64,000 nt of DNA. It comes from Clostridia bacterium (lineage in GTDB: Bacteria; Bacillota; Clostridia; UMGS1810). The stretch spans positions 1 to 64,000 of the forward strand of contig JAFQBA010000067.1 of the NCBI GenBank assembly GCA_017416845.1, in the 5' to 3' direction. This document shows positions 33,649 to 42,059 of the stretch, in pieces (the first letter of the stretch is position 1; every line of letters begins with the position of its first letter). The position numbers and the translations under genes are program-made. The notes beneath the pieces were generated by a model. The model saw only the letters and a list, made by a program, of their open reading frames with translations, did no database searches and was not told where the DNA came from.

Positions 33649-33685
33649 GTTTTTGTTAATGCCGATAATATATCTCCGGCTCAAC

Positions 33686-33714
33686 TTGAATTTATTTTAA
33701 AAATATGATATCAT
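33686..33714 (+). promoter_or_regulatory. Promoter of the metallo-beta-lactamase-fold gene
   Basis: Plus-strand TTGAAT (33686-33691), 17 bases and TATCAT (33709-33714) lie about 35 bases before the ATG, which is preceded by AAGGAGAG. Confidence 0.55.
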
Positions 33715-33747
33715 GTTTAAAACAACAAATAAAAAGGAGAGATTCGG

Positions 33748-34581
33748 ATGAAAATACAATACCTTGGAACTGCCGCAGCCGAAGGCGTGCCGGCACTGTT
33801 TTGCGAATGTGACAACTGCAAAAAGGCAAGAAAGCTTGGCGGAAAAAACATCAGATCAAGAAGTCAGGCAATTGTGGACAATCGTCTGCTCATTGATTTT
33901 CCTGCAGATACATTTATGCATTTTATTGCTCATAACATTCCGCTTTATGCAATCAAAAGTTGCATAATAACACATTCTCATCAGGATCATCTCTATACGG
34001 ATGACATAAGAATGAGAGCAAACGGTAACTTTGCCCATGTGACCGACACCGAGCATCCACTCACCTTTTATGCAGATAGGGCAGGCTACGAAAAAATCAA
34101 ACTCAAAACCGATGCTACGTCCAAAAAGGATGTAGATGCGGTATTGATTACCCCCTATGAAAGCTTCGAAGCCGAGGGATACAAAATAACTCCTCTCAGA
34201 GCTTCTCATGCCGCAGAGACAACTCCGGTGCTCTATTTAATTGAAAAAGACGGGAAAACACTCTTTTATTCTCACGACACCGGAAAATACAACGACGAAA
34301 CAATGAATTATCTTGAAAACCTTGAAAAGCCGCTATCGCTTGTCTCTTTTGACTGCACCTCGGTTTGCAATGACAACATATTTTCTTCGCATCTGAATTT
34401 TGCAGAGTGCGTGGAATATAAAAAAATATTTCTTGAAAAAGGCATTGCCGATGAAAAAACAATCTTTGTGATTAACCATTTTTCACACAACGGCAAGCAT
34501 GTGAATCACAATGAACTGAAAGACATTGCCGCAAGTGAGGGATTTCTTTCCTCATATGACGGAATGGAAGTTGATTTTTAA
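33748..34581 (+). CDS. Metallo-beta-lactamase-fold hydrolase (PhnP-like)
   Basis: This 277-aa cytosolic metallohydrolase carries the metal site THSHQDHLYTDD (residues 75-86), a later HAAET (about 154-158), SHDTG and a closing INHFSHNG. The N-terminal GTAAAEGVPALFCECDNCKK with CxCxxC resembles PhnP and related phosphodiesterases, where cysteines bind a structural zinc. The natural substrate cannot be read from the sequence. No phosphonate genes are nearby. It is one of only two well-supported plus-strand genes, alone between its own promoter and a bidirectional terminator. Confidence 0.85.
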   Translation: MKIQYLGTAAAEGVPALFCECDNCKKARKLGGKNIRSRSQAIVDNRLLIDFPADTFMHFIAHNIPLYAIKSCIITHSHQDHLYTDDIRMRANGNFAHVTDTEHPLTFYADRAGYEKIKLKTDATSKKDVDAVLITPYESFEAEGYKITPLRASHAAETTPVLYLIEKDGKTLFYSHDTGKYNDETMNYLENLEKPLSLVSFDCTSVCNDNIFSSHLNFAECVEYKKIFLEKGIADEKTIFVINHFSHNGKHVNHNELKDIAASEGFLSSYDGMEVDF

Positions 34582-34590
34582 TAACAAATT

Positions 34591-34630
34591 ACCCCTGATT
34601 TCTGCAATAAAAATTGCAAAATTCAGGGGT
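34591..34630. terminator. Bidirectional terminator between convergent genes
   Basis: The 10-bp outer stem acccctgatt/attcaggggt (one mismatch) encloses tgcaat/attgca. It is flanked by aataacaaa and tttgttatt, so it has T-runs in both directions. It separates the metallohydrolase from the convergent dus gene. Confidence 0.85.
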
Positions 34631-34659
34631 TTGTTATTATGCTTATAATTTCAGGTGTA

Positions 34660-35583
34660 TTATATTTCCGGCAAAGCTTCGATTGCCGAAACAAATTCGC
34701 CGATAGTTTTTGACTTGTTTATGGCTTTGCCAATCTTTTTTTCGTTTGGAAAGTTCAGCATCATATATACCCAGATTTCTTTGAGCTTATGAAGCGTAAA
34801 AGTTTCGGACTCAAGCACGGTCATATAGTTTTTGCAAAGTCTTTTTGAAAACTCCACAAGTTCACCCGTGGAAAGGGGGGCGCCGCCTTTTATCTCTCTG
34901 AAAATTGCAGGATTTTGAATTGCACCTCTGCCAAACATAACAGAATCGAGCCCGGGAAAGGCTTTTTCAATTTTTTCAAAATCCTCTTTTGAGTTCACAT
35001 TGCCGTTGAAGCACAACGGAATTTTTGAATTATCAAAGCATTTTTCAAAAACATCGGTGTGAACATTTCCCTTGTAGAACTCTTCACGGGTTCGAGGATG
35101 AATTATAAGGAGCGAAAGCGGATATTTGTTATACACCTTCATAAGATTTTCCATTTCATCGGGCGAATAAAAGCCAATTCGTGTTTTTGCCGAAATTTTG
35201 ACCTTTGTGTTTGAAAACACTTCATCAAAAAAGGCATCCATGTCGACGGGGTTGCACAAAAACCCCGAACCTCTCCCCTTTTTGGTGACCATTGTCACCG
35301 GGCAACCGAGATTGACGTTTATTTCGTCATAGCCCATAGGGCGGACTTTATCTTCAAACTTCAAAAATGAATCGGCGCGGTTTGTGAGAACCTGCACCTT
35401 TATGCTGATGTCTTTGTTGTTTTCGGGCAAAATGTCTTTTATGCCCTTCTTGCTTACCTTTTCCTGATCGCTGGGATTTATGAAAGGGGCATAATATGCA
35501 TCACAGCCCTCAAACATCTCCTTGTGAGTGTTGCGGTAAGCATATTTTGTGATACCCTCAAGGGGTGCAAAATAGAGTTTCAT
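34660..35583 (-). CDS. dus: tRNA-dihydrouridine synthase
   Basis: This flavin enzyme reduces specific uridines in tRNA. At 307 aa it starts KLYFAPLEGITKYAYRN, has NVNLGCPVTMVTKKGRGSGF with the catalytic Cys, then SAKTRIGF, LLIIHPRTREEFYKG, PLCFNGNVNS and SVMFGRGAIQNPAIF. I chose the ATG at 35583 with AAAGGA ahead; the extra 27 residues of the longer reading overlap the flavodoxin gene. It follows that gene by only four bases, so the flavodoxin-like protein may be linked in expression, though not necessarily in function. Confidence 0.9.
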   Translation of the reverse strand: MKLYFAPLEGITKYAYRNTHKEMFEGCDAYYAPFINPSDQEKVSKKGIKDILPENNKDISIKVQVLTNRADSFLKFEDKVRPMGYDEINVNLGCPVTMVTKKGRGSGFLCNPVDMDAFFDEVFSNTKVKISAKTRIGFYSPDEMENLMKVYNKYPLSLLIIHPRTREEFYKGNVHTDVFEKCFDNSKIPLCFNGNVNSKEDFEKIEKAFPGLDSVMFGRGAIQNPAIFREIKGGAPLSTGELVEFSKRLCKNYMTVLESETFTLHKLKEIWVYMMLNFPNEKKIGKAINKSKTIGEFVSAIEALPEI

Positions 35584-35587
35584 TTTT

Positions 35588-36115
35588 TTATCCTTTAATG
35601 TATTCCACCAGGTCCGCAATCTGAGCTTTATCTGTAAAATCACCGTCGGCATCACAAAGCTCAATGAGAAGTTTTTCCATATCAGTGGGGTTTTCTTTTC
35701 CGCTCATGATTTTTTTGAGGGCTTTTATGGCAAGGCGATGCGGAATCGAAAGCTCCGCAAGAATCATTTTTCCCATCAAATTGAATATCTTCACATTTTC
35801 GGGAACACCGTCTTTAAAATTCTTCTCCAAAACCTCGCCGTCATAGTATGCACGGCAATCAAGAGGTGTTATGCCCGTTGTGAACACTGCAATTTTTTTG
35901 TCTTTGAGTTTTTCAATATTTTTGGTAATAAGCGTTACTCCGGCAATGATTTCAGCATACAAGCCTCCACCATATACAATTTTGTCATAGCCGAGAAGTT
36001 CATCTGCCTTAACACCTTTTGCGTCACGAACCTCACATCCGAGAGCTTCGCCAATCCATTCGGCATAAGATTTTGTTGAGCCGTATTTTGTTCTGTAGAG
36101 TACAATTGTTTTCAT
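35588..36115 (-). CDS. Flavodoxin-domain protein
   Basis: This 175-aa FMN-binding-type protein has the phosphate loop YRTKYGSTKSYAEWIG near residues 7-22 and the second loop YGGGLYAEIIAG. The family includes flavodoxins and HemG-like protoporphyrinogen oxidases, and the C-terminal extension (about 40 residues) resembles the latter group. Its exact electron partner is unknown. I prefer the ATG at 36115, with GAGG 11 bases upstream, over the GTG at 36127. Confidence 0.8.
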   Translation of the reverse strand: MKTIVLYRTKYGSTKSYAEWIGEALGCEVRDAKGVKADELLGYDKIVYGGGLYAEIIAGVTLITKNIEKLKDKKIAVFTTGITPLDCRAYYDGEVLEKNFKDGVPENVKIFNLMGKMILAELSIPHRLAIKALKKIMSGKENPTDMEKLLIELCDADGDFTDKAQIADLVEYIKG

Positions 36116-36139
36116 GTTATCACACACCTCATTAAAATA

Positions 36140-36400
36140 TTAGAAAGCGAAAAAATACAGGGTAGCCTCAAAAATCAGAATGCAAGGAAAACCAATAACA
36201 AATTTAAGCTTTTTGGTTTTATGTCTGAATGCTCTCATGCCCGCAATTCCGCCAAGACTTCCACCGAGAAAAGCACAGGCAAAAAGACTTATCTCGGGAA
36301 TTCTCCATTTTCCTTTCATAGCTGCATGCTTATCCTTGAAAAACATGATGAAAGTTATCAGGTTTATCAAAACAACATATATTAATGCATATCTATTCAT
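36140..36400 (-). CDS. DUF1294 membrane protein
   Basis: This small protein of about 86 aa has three hydrophobic segments and the DUF1294 pattern: FFKDKHAAMKGKWRIPE, then FLGGSLGGIAGMRAFRHKTK and a closing FVIGFPCILIFEATLYF. The family's function is unknown. A longer reading starts at 36433, but its ribosome site is poor; the ATG at 36400 has GGCGGA just upstream. It lies between the flavodoxin gene and the broken galM. Confidence 0.75.
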   Translation of the reverse strand: MNRYALIYVVLINLITFIMFFKDKHAAMKGKWRIPEISLFACAFLGGSLGGIAGMRAFRHKTKKLKFVIGFPCILIFEATLYFFAF

Positions 36401-36438
36401 TTTATCCGCCAAAATATGTGTATTATGATTCATATTTT

Positions 36439-37034
36439 TTATGAAAAACGATATTCGGTTGTAAAATCATATTTTTCCCCCATCTTTAAAACAGGAGATG
36501 TAAAATGAGAAAAGCTTGTGGAATTGGGATAGAACTGTGTTTCAAGACAAAGAGCACCGTGTTTGGAATAGAAATGCCCGTTTTTGCACATTCGGTCTTC
36601 TTTGATCGAATTGCCCGTGTAGAGCTGAACTGCCGGTTTGTCAGTGTACATCTCCATGACAATTCCGCACAAATCACCCTTAACCGTAGCAGCTTTTCTG
36701 AAACCTTTGTTTCCTCCATGAAGACTGTTTTTGCCGTTGTTTGCATCAAGAAAATACTCCGTGCCGTTCAATTCAAATTTGCTGTCTCCGATTCTGTTGG
36801 CAAAGCGCCCCACTGCTGCACCAAAATAACCGTCATTGGAAAAATATTCTTCGGCAGTGTTTCTGCCAAGAACAACATCAATAAACTCCCCGTCTTTGTT
36901 TTTTACCCAAAGACTTTTTATGATGCCTCCGTAATTGATGATTTCTGCTTTCAGGTTTTTACCGTTGTCCATTTCAACGATAAATATTTCTCTTTTATCC
37001 GGCATATAGCCGAAAACGCTTTTTTAATACTCAT
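36439..37034 (-). pseudogene. galM: Aldose 1-epimerase (galM), broken by an internal deletion and a frameshift
   Basis: The readable 188 aa join the N-terminal part of GalM (INYGGIIKSLWV, FGAAVGRFANRIGDSKFELN, NSLHGGNKGFRK) directly to its C-terminal part (VMEMYTDKPAVQLYTGN, ALCLETQFYP, SPVLKMGEKYDFTTEYRF). About 150 central residues, including the catalytic His and Asp regions, are missing; the join is near 36685. The normal start (ATG 37034, MSIKK then VFGYMPD) is out of frame by one base in a run of six A (37020-37025 on the plus strand). The frameshift alone might be a sequencing error. The deletion is not, so the gene is very likely dead. Confidence 0.85.
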
Positions 37035-37179
37035 AAACTTCTGCCTTTCAATTAATTTTCAAAATGTAACTTCACTCATTATGTTAGCCTGCCTTTGTCA
37101 TAAGACCCCCAAAAACGTTGATGCTGTAACCTGTTTCAAAGGCTGTTTAGTCACCCGGCTTTTTAACTTTTTAGTATTA

Positions 37180-37560
37180 TCAGTAATAGTGTCTGTCACT
37201 AAACTCCTGGCATCTTGAGCGTTTGGGTAATATTCTTCTGACCTCATTGATATTCTCCAGATGCAGTCCACTAATTTTGCTTTGTGAGTTTACATTGGAA
37301 TACGTTTTAATCCACAAATCCAAATCGGCACCCATCAACATATTTGCTTCATCATCGGTAATAAAAGCACATTCCCAGTTTGTACCGTATCCTCCGGAAT
37401 CGGAAAAAGAAAGCAAGCAATAGCGGTTTTGATAAGTACATAAATAAAACCAATCATCAGAGCCATAACCGCTTACAGATGACTTATTTGGTTTGTAATT
37501 CATAATTCCTCTGTACACGAATTCGTATTCATCATTATTCTTTTTCATTTTAAAAGCCAT
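37180..37560 (-). CDS. Unknown 126-aa protein
   Basis: I do not recognise this protein. It is hydrophilic, rich in Tyr, Ser and Asn, with motifs EFVYRGIMNYKPNKSSVSGY and WFYLCTYQNRYCLLSFSDSG. It has no signal peptide or membrane helix. GAGGAAAAAATAATG is a good ribosome site, which supports a real gene. It lies between the galM remnant and another gene remnant, in a stretch that seems to be turning over. The C-terminal 20 residues (RRILPKRSRCQEFSDRHYY) are basic and may be altered. Confidence 0.5.
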   Translation of the reverse strand: MAFKMKKNNDEYEFVYRGIMNYKPNKSSVSGYGSDDWFYLCTYQNRYCLLSFSDSGGYGTNWECAFITDDEANMLMGADLDLWIKTYSNVNSQSKISGLHLENINEVRRILPKRSRCQEFSDRHYY

Positions 37561-37619
37561 TATTTTTTCCTCATATCATTTATACCAATATTATATAATT
37601 CGAAATATCAAACCTGTAT

Positions 37620-37700
37620 TTAGCTTAAAAGTGCAACCGCTTCAACATGGCACGATGCCTTTAAATCGATGTCTGCACTACTTTTAGAATTAGGAAACAT
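37620..37700 (-). pseudogene. C-terminal remnant of an RlmD/TrmA-type methyltransferase
   Basis: The minus strand reads MFPNSKSSADIDLKASCHVE followed by AVALLS and a stop. The MFP...HVEAVALLS ending matches the end of the intact RNA methyltransferase at 39572 (MFPQTGHVEAVALMS). The copy has an 11-residue insertion between the two parts and nothing recognisable upstream. It seems to be a scrap of a paralogue or of an earlier arrangement. Confidence 0.55.
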
Positions 37701-37709
37701 TTCAATACT

Positions 37710-39038
37710 TCAAAGCAAAGATGTCATATACATTGGAATATACATAATATTCTTGTCTTTTGAAAAATCCTTTGTATATACGATGTATTTTTCCGAAATT
37801 CGGTCCGAGAATTTTTTACAAAATTCATCAAGAGATGTATGAGCTTTGTACCCTGATGATTTCACTTCAATTGGGCAAATCTTGTTTTTTCGTGTGATAA
37901 GGAAATCAACCTCATAGTTATGTTTTGATGTTTCGTTTTGCCAACTATGATAAAACAATTCATTTCCGTTTGCAACAAGGGTCTGGGCTACTGCATTTTC
38001 ATACAAATAACCCAGGTTTGCCGAAAGCTTATTGTTTAATAATTTATCGTAAATCTCATTTTCCGTAAAATCTTTATCCTTAAACATTAAAGTGGTAAAA
38101 AGACCCGTGTCTCCGATAAATAGTTTGAATAATCTTAAATCCTTATTTGCAGAAAGACCGGAATTAGGATCATTTGCTCGGTACGATATAAGAACAGTTC
38201 CGGAGTTAACCATTTCTGCCAATAATTCAAGAATGCTGTCTGCTCTTTCATTCTCAAGAACACTTGACACCTGATATCTGGAAGCATTCTTGTTAAGCTG
38301 TGCCGGAATAGCATTAAACAACATAGCGATTCGTCCGGTAGGATCAATTTTTCTAAAATCGTCATCGTAAAGCTTGAGAATGTCTCTTTTTACCAGATCG
38401 ACTTTTCTAAAATTATTAGTAGTGATGTACTCATTCACTGCTTGCGGCATACCACCAACAAGCATATACAATCTGAAATCACGCATCATCTTCCTGCTCA
38501 TGGCATCACCTAACGGAATTTTAGCATCGTATGTTTTTTTGAGCAGAGGAATTGTTGTATTATCTCCAAGTGCCCAGCGAAATTCTTCGTAATCCATAGG
38601 AAACATATTTATTTTTCTTTCTTCACTCGGAATAAGAATGTTTTGTACATTTTTCTTTATGCTGATAAGCGAACCTGTTTCAATATAGTCATAGCGATGA
38701 TCTTTTACAAGCACTTTAATTGCTTGTCTGGCATGAGGACAAAACTGAACCTCATCAAATATAATCAGCGACTTTCTTTCTATCAAGTCCACATGATATT
38801 GCAATTGTAGCTGCAAAAAGAAATAATTCAAATCTGACATATCAAGAAACAGATCTTTTATGGATTGAGGTGCAAAAGCAAAGTCAATTAAAATGTAACT
38901 CTCATATTCTTTTTTCCCAAATTCTTCGACAACTGTAGACTTACCGACACGTCTGGCGCCTTCTACAAGAAGGGCTGTATAACCATTAGATTCCTTTTTC
39001 CATTCAATTAGTTTGTCATAGATTTTTCTTTTAAACAT
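37710..39038 (-). CDS. AAA+ ATPase with DUF4143 domain
   Basis: This 442-aa protein is of the common ATPase_AAA/DUF4143 type. Walker A is EGARRVGKSTVVEEFG near residues 26-41 and Walker B is LIIFDEVQFCPHARQ near 91-105, followed by the sensor ETGSLIS. A C-terminal DUF4143 nuclease-like region carries FLITRKNKICPIEVKSSGYK (a PD-(D/E)xK-like D...ExK). The biological role of the family is unclear, and such genes are often mobile. GGGGTG precedes the ATG. Paired 16-bp direct repeats sit on its promoter. It interrupts a region with two gene remnants, which suggests insertion. Confidence 0.88.
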   Translation of the reverse strand: MFKRKIYDKLIEWKKESNGYTALLVEGARRVGKSTVVEEFGKKEYESYILIDFAFAPQSIKDLFLDMSDLNYFFLQLQLQYHVDLIERKSLIIFDEVQFCPHARQAIKVLVKDHRYDYIETGSLISIKKNVQNILIPSEERKINMFPMDYEEFRWALGDNTTIPLLKKTYDAKIPLGDAMSRKMMRDFRLYMLVGGMPQAVNEYITTNNFRKVDLVKRDILKLYDDDFRKIDPTGRIAMLFNAIPAQLNKNASRYQVSSVLENERADSILELLAEMVNSGTVLISYRANDPNSGLSANKDLRLFKLFIGDTGLFTTLMFKDKDFTENEIYDKLLNNKLSANLGYLYENAVAQTLVANGNELFYHSWQNETSKHNYEVDFLITRKNKICPIEVKSSGYKAHTSLDEFCKKFSDRISEKYIVYTKDFSKDKNIMYIPMYMTSLL

Positions 39039-39080
39039 AGCTTCACCCCAAAACTCAAAATTAATCTAATGACATTATTG

Positions 39081-39132
39081 CAAAATCGCAAATTGTTTAT
39101 ATCTATAATACCACAAAATCGCAAATTGTCAA
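39081..39132 (-). promoter_or_regulatory. Promoter of the DUF4143 ATPase with two 16-bp direct repeats
   Basis: The sequence caaaatcgcaaattgt occurs perfectly at 39081-39096 and 39114-39129, a spacing of 33 bases (about three helical turns). Minus-strand TTGACA (39127-39132) and TATTAT/ATTATA (39104-39110) form the promoter. One repeat touches the -35 box and the other lies just downstream of the start point, as expected for cooperative repression. Confidence 0.65.
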
Positions 39133-39157
39133 GAAAAAACAATTACTTTATAATGTG

Positions 39158-39475
39158 TCATCTGCCATCTTCAAATTCAACAGAAGCCGGATATTTAATC
39201 TGACTTATTTCAGCTTTCTTTTTAATAACTGCTTCCAAATCTATATCATATATATTAGCAATAGCTATTGCGTAATATATAACATCCCACAATTCCTCAT
39301 CTATTGTTCCTTGAATTTGATCTATGCTCTCGGCTTTGAGATTTTTTCGGATTGCCCGTGAAAGCTCTCCGACTTCTTCGGATAATTTTAAAAAATAATC
39401 TTTCAAAAGTTCAGGATGAAAGTCCTTTTGCTTTATGTAGTTCTGCAAATATTTAACGGTTGTTTTTCCATCCAT
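39158..39475 (-). CDS. MazG-like nucleotide pyrophosphohydrolase
   Basis: This 105-aa all-helical protein has the metal-binding pattern of the MazG/dUTPase-2 superfamily: LSEEVGELSRAIRK, then DEELWDVIYYAIAIANIYDI. The C-terminus KKAEISQIKYP is typical. It probably removes pyrophosphate from nucleoside triphosphates, perhaps as house-cleaning. The ATG at 39475 has GAGGAG upstream. It is a single gene between the ATPase and the RNA methyltransferase. Confidence 0.83.
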   Translation of the reverse strand: MDGKTTVKYLQNYIKQKDFHPELLKDYFLKLSEEVGELSRAIRKNLKAESIDQIQGTIDEELWDVIYYAIAIANIYDIDLEAVIKKKAEISQIKYPASVEFEDGR

Positions 39476-39571
39476 GATAACCACTCCTCACTTTGATTTT
39501 TAATAGCATTCACAATTGTAAAACAGGTATATCAGGGATATACATAGGATTTCATTTCGTGCTTGGCTTGT

Positions 39572-40930
39572 TTATTTTTTTGACATCAATGCTACCGCCT
39601 CAACGTGCCCCGTCTGCGGAAACATATCCACAGCGCACGCTTTTTGAAGAATGTAGCCTTTTTCTTTTAAAATAACAAGATCACGGGCAAGAGTTGCACT
39701 GTTGCAGGAAACGTACACAAGTTTTTTTGGTGAAATCTTTTCGACGAGTTCAAAAAGCTTTTCGTCGCAGCCCTTCCTCGGAGGGTCAACCACAACAACA
39801 TCGGCTTTTTCGCCACCGTCTATGAGCTTTGTTACCACCTCGGTGCAGTCACCGCAATAGAACTCGGTATTATTGACATTACTTAGTTTTGCATTTTCCT
39901 TGGCATTTTCAATTGCCTGAGGAACAATTTCAACACCAATTACTTTCTTTGCTTTTTTGGCAAGATAAAGGGAAATGCTTCCCACTCCGCAATACAGGTC
40001 AAAAACAACATCACTTTCGGTTATATCCGAATATTCAAGTGCTTTTGAGTAGAGCTTTTTCATTTGCTGTGTGTTGACCTGAAAAAAGCTGTGGGGATTA
40101 ACTTTAAAGGTAAGGTCATCAACCTTTATGTTTATACTGCTATCGCCATACAAAACGATATTTTTGTCGCCTAGAATAACATTTGTTTTCTTTGTGTTCA
40201 CGTTCTGAACAAGGCTCTTTAGTCCAAGCGGAGAAAGCTTTTTTGCAAGGTCTTCGCTCTTTGCAAGGCGGTCATTTGAATTTGTGACAATGCACACCAT
40301 AAGCTCACCGTTTTTTTCGCCGTAGCGAACATAAATGTGACGCACAAAGCCCTTGTGTGTTTTTTCGTTATATGTGCTTATGCGGCAGTCATTAATATGC
40401 TCAAGCACGCATTCTACAGCCTTGTTTATGGTTTCATTTTGAATATGGCAATTCCCGCAAGGAATGATTTCGTGACTTTTTGGTGCAAAAAAACCGCAGA
40501 CTGCCTTTCCCTTTGAAATACCAACGGGGAACTGCGCCTTGTTGCGATAGAAAAATTCATTTTCTGCCCCGATTATTGGTTCATACAAAAATTCTTCTTC
40601 GCTGTAGCCTCCAAGTCTTGTGAGGTTTGAAAGCACAAAGTTTTGTTTGTATTCAAGCTGTGCCCGATAGCTTGTGTGCATGAGAGTGCATCCTCCGCAA
40701 GCAGGAAAAGACGGACATGGTGGTGTCCGTCTGTAATTTGATGGGGTTATTATTTTTTTGAGTTTTCCAAAACCGTAGGTCTTGTTTGTCTTGGTGAGCA
40801 CAAAACTGATTTCGTCACCAATGACAGCACCCGACACAAAAACGGGATATGAGTCGATTTTAACAACTCCGTCACCGTTTACGGTAATGTCGGTTACCTT
40901 GCCTTCATACGTCATGTTTTTCTCGGGCAT
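39572..40930 (-). CDS. rlmD: 23S rRNA (uracil-C5)-methyltransferase, RlmD/RumA type
   Basis: This methylates a uridine (U1939 in E. coli numbering) of 23S rRNA or its equivalent. The 452 residues start with a TRAM domain (1-60), then cysteines of a 4Fe-4S cluster (PPCPSFPACGGCTLMH). The SAM site is DLYCGVGSISLYLA, and the catalytic region is VVDPPRKGC and YVSCNSATLARDL. It ends FPQTGHVEAVALMSKK. CGGAG precedes the ATG and it directly follows csaB. Confidence 0.92.
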   Translation of the reverse strand: MPEKNMTYEGKVTDITVNGDGVVKIDSYPVFVSGAVIGDEISFVLTKTNKTYGFGKLKKIITPSNYRRTPPCPSFPACGGCTLMHTSYRAQLEYKQNFVLSNLTRLGGYSEEEFLYEPIIGAENEFFYRNKAQFPVGISKGKAVCGFFAPKSHEIIPCGNCHIQNETINKAVECVLEHINDCRISTYNEKTHKGFVRHIYVRYGEKNGELMVCIVTNSNDRLAKSEDLAKKLSPLGLKSLVQNVNTKKTNVILGDKNIVLYGDSSINIKVDDLTFKVNPHSFFQVNTQQMKKLYSKALEYSDITESDVVFDLYCGVGSISLYLAKKAKKVIGVEIVPQAIENAKENAKLSNVNNTEFYCGDCTEVVTKLIDGGEKADVVVVDPPRKGCDEKLFELVEKISPKKLVYVSCNSATLARDLVILKEKGYILQKACAVDMFPQTGHVEAVALMSKK

Positions 40931-40931
40931 A

Positions 40932-42044
40932 TTATTTCTCCGTTATTTCAGCCGAATCAAGAAGTTTTATAGCATATGTAGCATTCTCTTCGGCCATTTT
41001 CTTGAGTTTTTGATTTGTTTCTTTTAAGAGCTCATGTCTTTTGTCTTTTTCAAACATAACAGTGTCAAAAATAGACATTGCTTTTTGTGTGTCAAAGTTT
41101 TCAACATCAACCCAATCAGGCTGACTCAATGATTCCATAAATGCGCTGACCTTGGGGTCATAGACAAGTGCCATTGCAGGAATTGCAAGGGTTGTGGCAT
41201 AAATGAGGGAATGAAGTCTCATGCCGATGATTGCCTGAGCCTCCGAAAGCACCGAAAACATTTCGGCAACAGAAAGCTCACGATTTATTACATAGGATTT
41301 ATTCTTCATGTTTTGCATAACCCTTTGAGAAATATCCATATCGGCAGGATACTGCATTGGAACAAAAAGCGGATACACTCCGTGAGAATTTACCATATGA
41401 TCGCAAAGAGTTGCCATTTGCTCATCAAAGTTTCCGGAAAGGGTTTTGAAATCACGTATGGACACCACACAAAGCTTTGTTCCGTCGGGAACACCTGCAC
41501 GGTTTGTATAATATCTTCCCGAAAGAGACACATCTGTATCTATGGTAAATGCAGGATCGGCAGTGATTATTATTTCAGGTTTTGTAACCCCGAGACTTCT
41601 AAGCTCTTCATCGGAGCGGTCATCCCTGAGGGTGATAATATCTACCTGATTAAGAATCTTTGCAGCAAAGCGACGATTACGCTTTTTAACAATCGGCCCT
41701 ATTCCGTTGGCATAAAGCATTGTTTTCATTCCGCACTTTTTTGCCATTGATATTATTGCAAGATAGTAAAGAATAGATTTGCTGCTTGTGACATCCTGTA
41801 AAAGGCTGCCGCCTCCGAAAAGAAGCATTTTGGACTGCTTCATTTCTTTTTTAATTTTATGAAAGTTATATCTGTATATGGATTTCACGCCATATTCCAT
41901 GGACGTTTCCTCAGGCACTTTAGACAAAACCGTAACATCAAGATTACTGCGTTTTTTTCTTAAAGTAGCAAGAATTGCATACAAAAGCGCTTCATCACCG
42001 GAATTGGAAAAGCCGTGATATCCTGAAATAATTATATCAGACAT
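40932..42044 (-). CDS. csaB: Polysaccharide pyruvyl transferase CsaB
   Basis: CsaB adds pyruvate ketals to the secondary cell wall polymer, creating the ligand for SLH domains. The 370 residues include IISGYHGFSNSGDEALLYAI at the start, KMLLFGGGSLLQDVTS, YANGIGPIVKKRNRR, ITLRDDRSDEELRSLGV and GMRLHSLIYA. GAGGATAAAATA precedes the ATG. It is the third gene of an operon with a MurJ-like flippase and a DUF5693-like protein, and it fits with the two SLH proteins in this window. Confidence 0.93.
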   Translation of the reverse strand: MSDIIISGYHGFSNSGDEALLYAILATLRKKRSNLDVTVLSKVPEETSMEYGVKSIYRYNFHKIKKEMKQSKMLLFGGGSLLQDVTSSKSILYYLAIISMAKKCGMKTMLYANGIGPIVKKRNRRFAAKILNQVDIITLRDDRSDEELRSLGVTKPEIIITADPAFTIDTDVSLSGRYYTNRAGVPDGTKLCVVSIRDFKTLSGNFDEQMATLCDHMVNSHGVYPLFVPMQYPADMDISQRVMQNMKNKSYVINRELSVAEMFSVLSEAQAIIGMRLHSLIYATTLAIPAMALVYDPKVSAFMESLSQPDWVDVENFDTQKAMSIFDTVMFEKDKRHELLKETNQKLKKMAEENATYAIKLLDSAEITEK

Positions 42045-42059
42045 TATTTTATCCTCATA

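Noticed and set aside
39081..39129. Start of a CRISPR array
   Set aside because: Only two 16-base copies with a 17-base gap exist, lying on a promoter; no cas genes are in the window.
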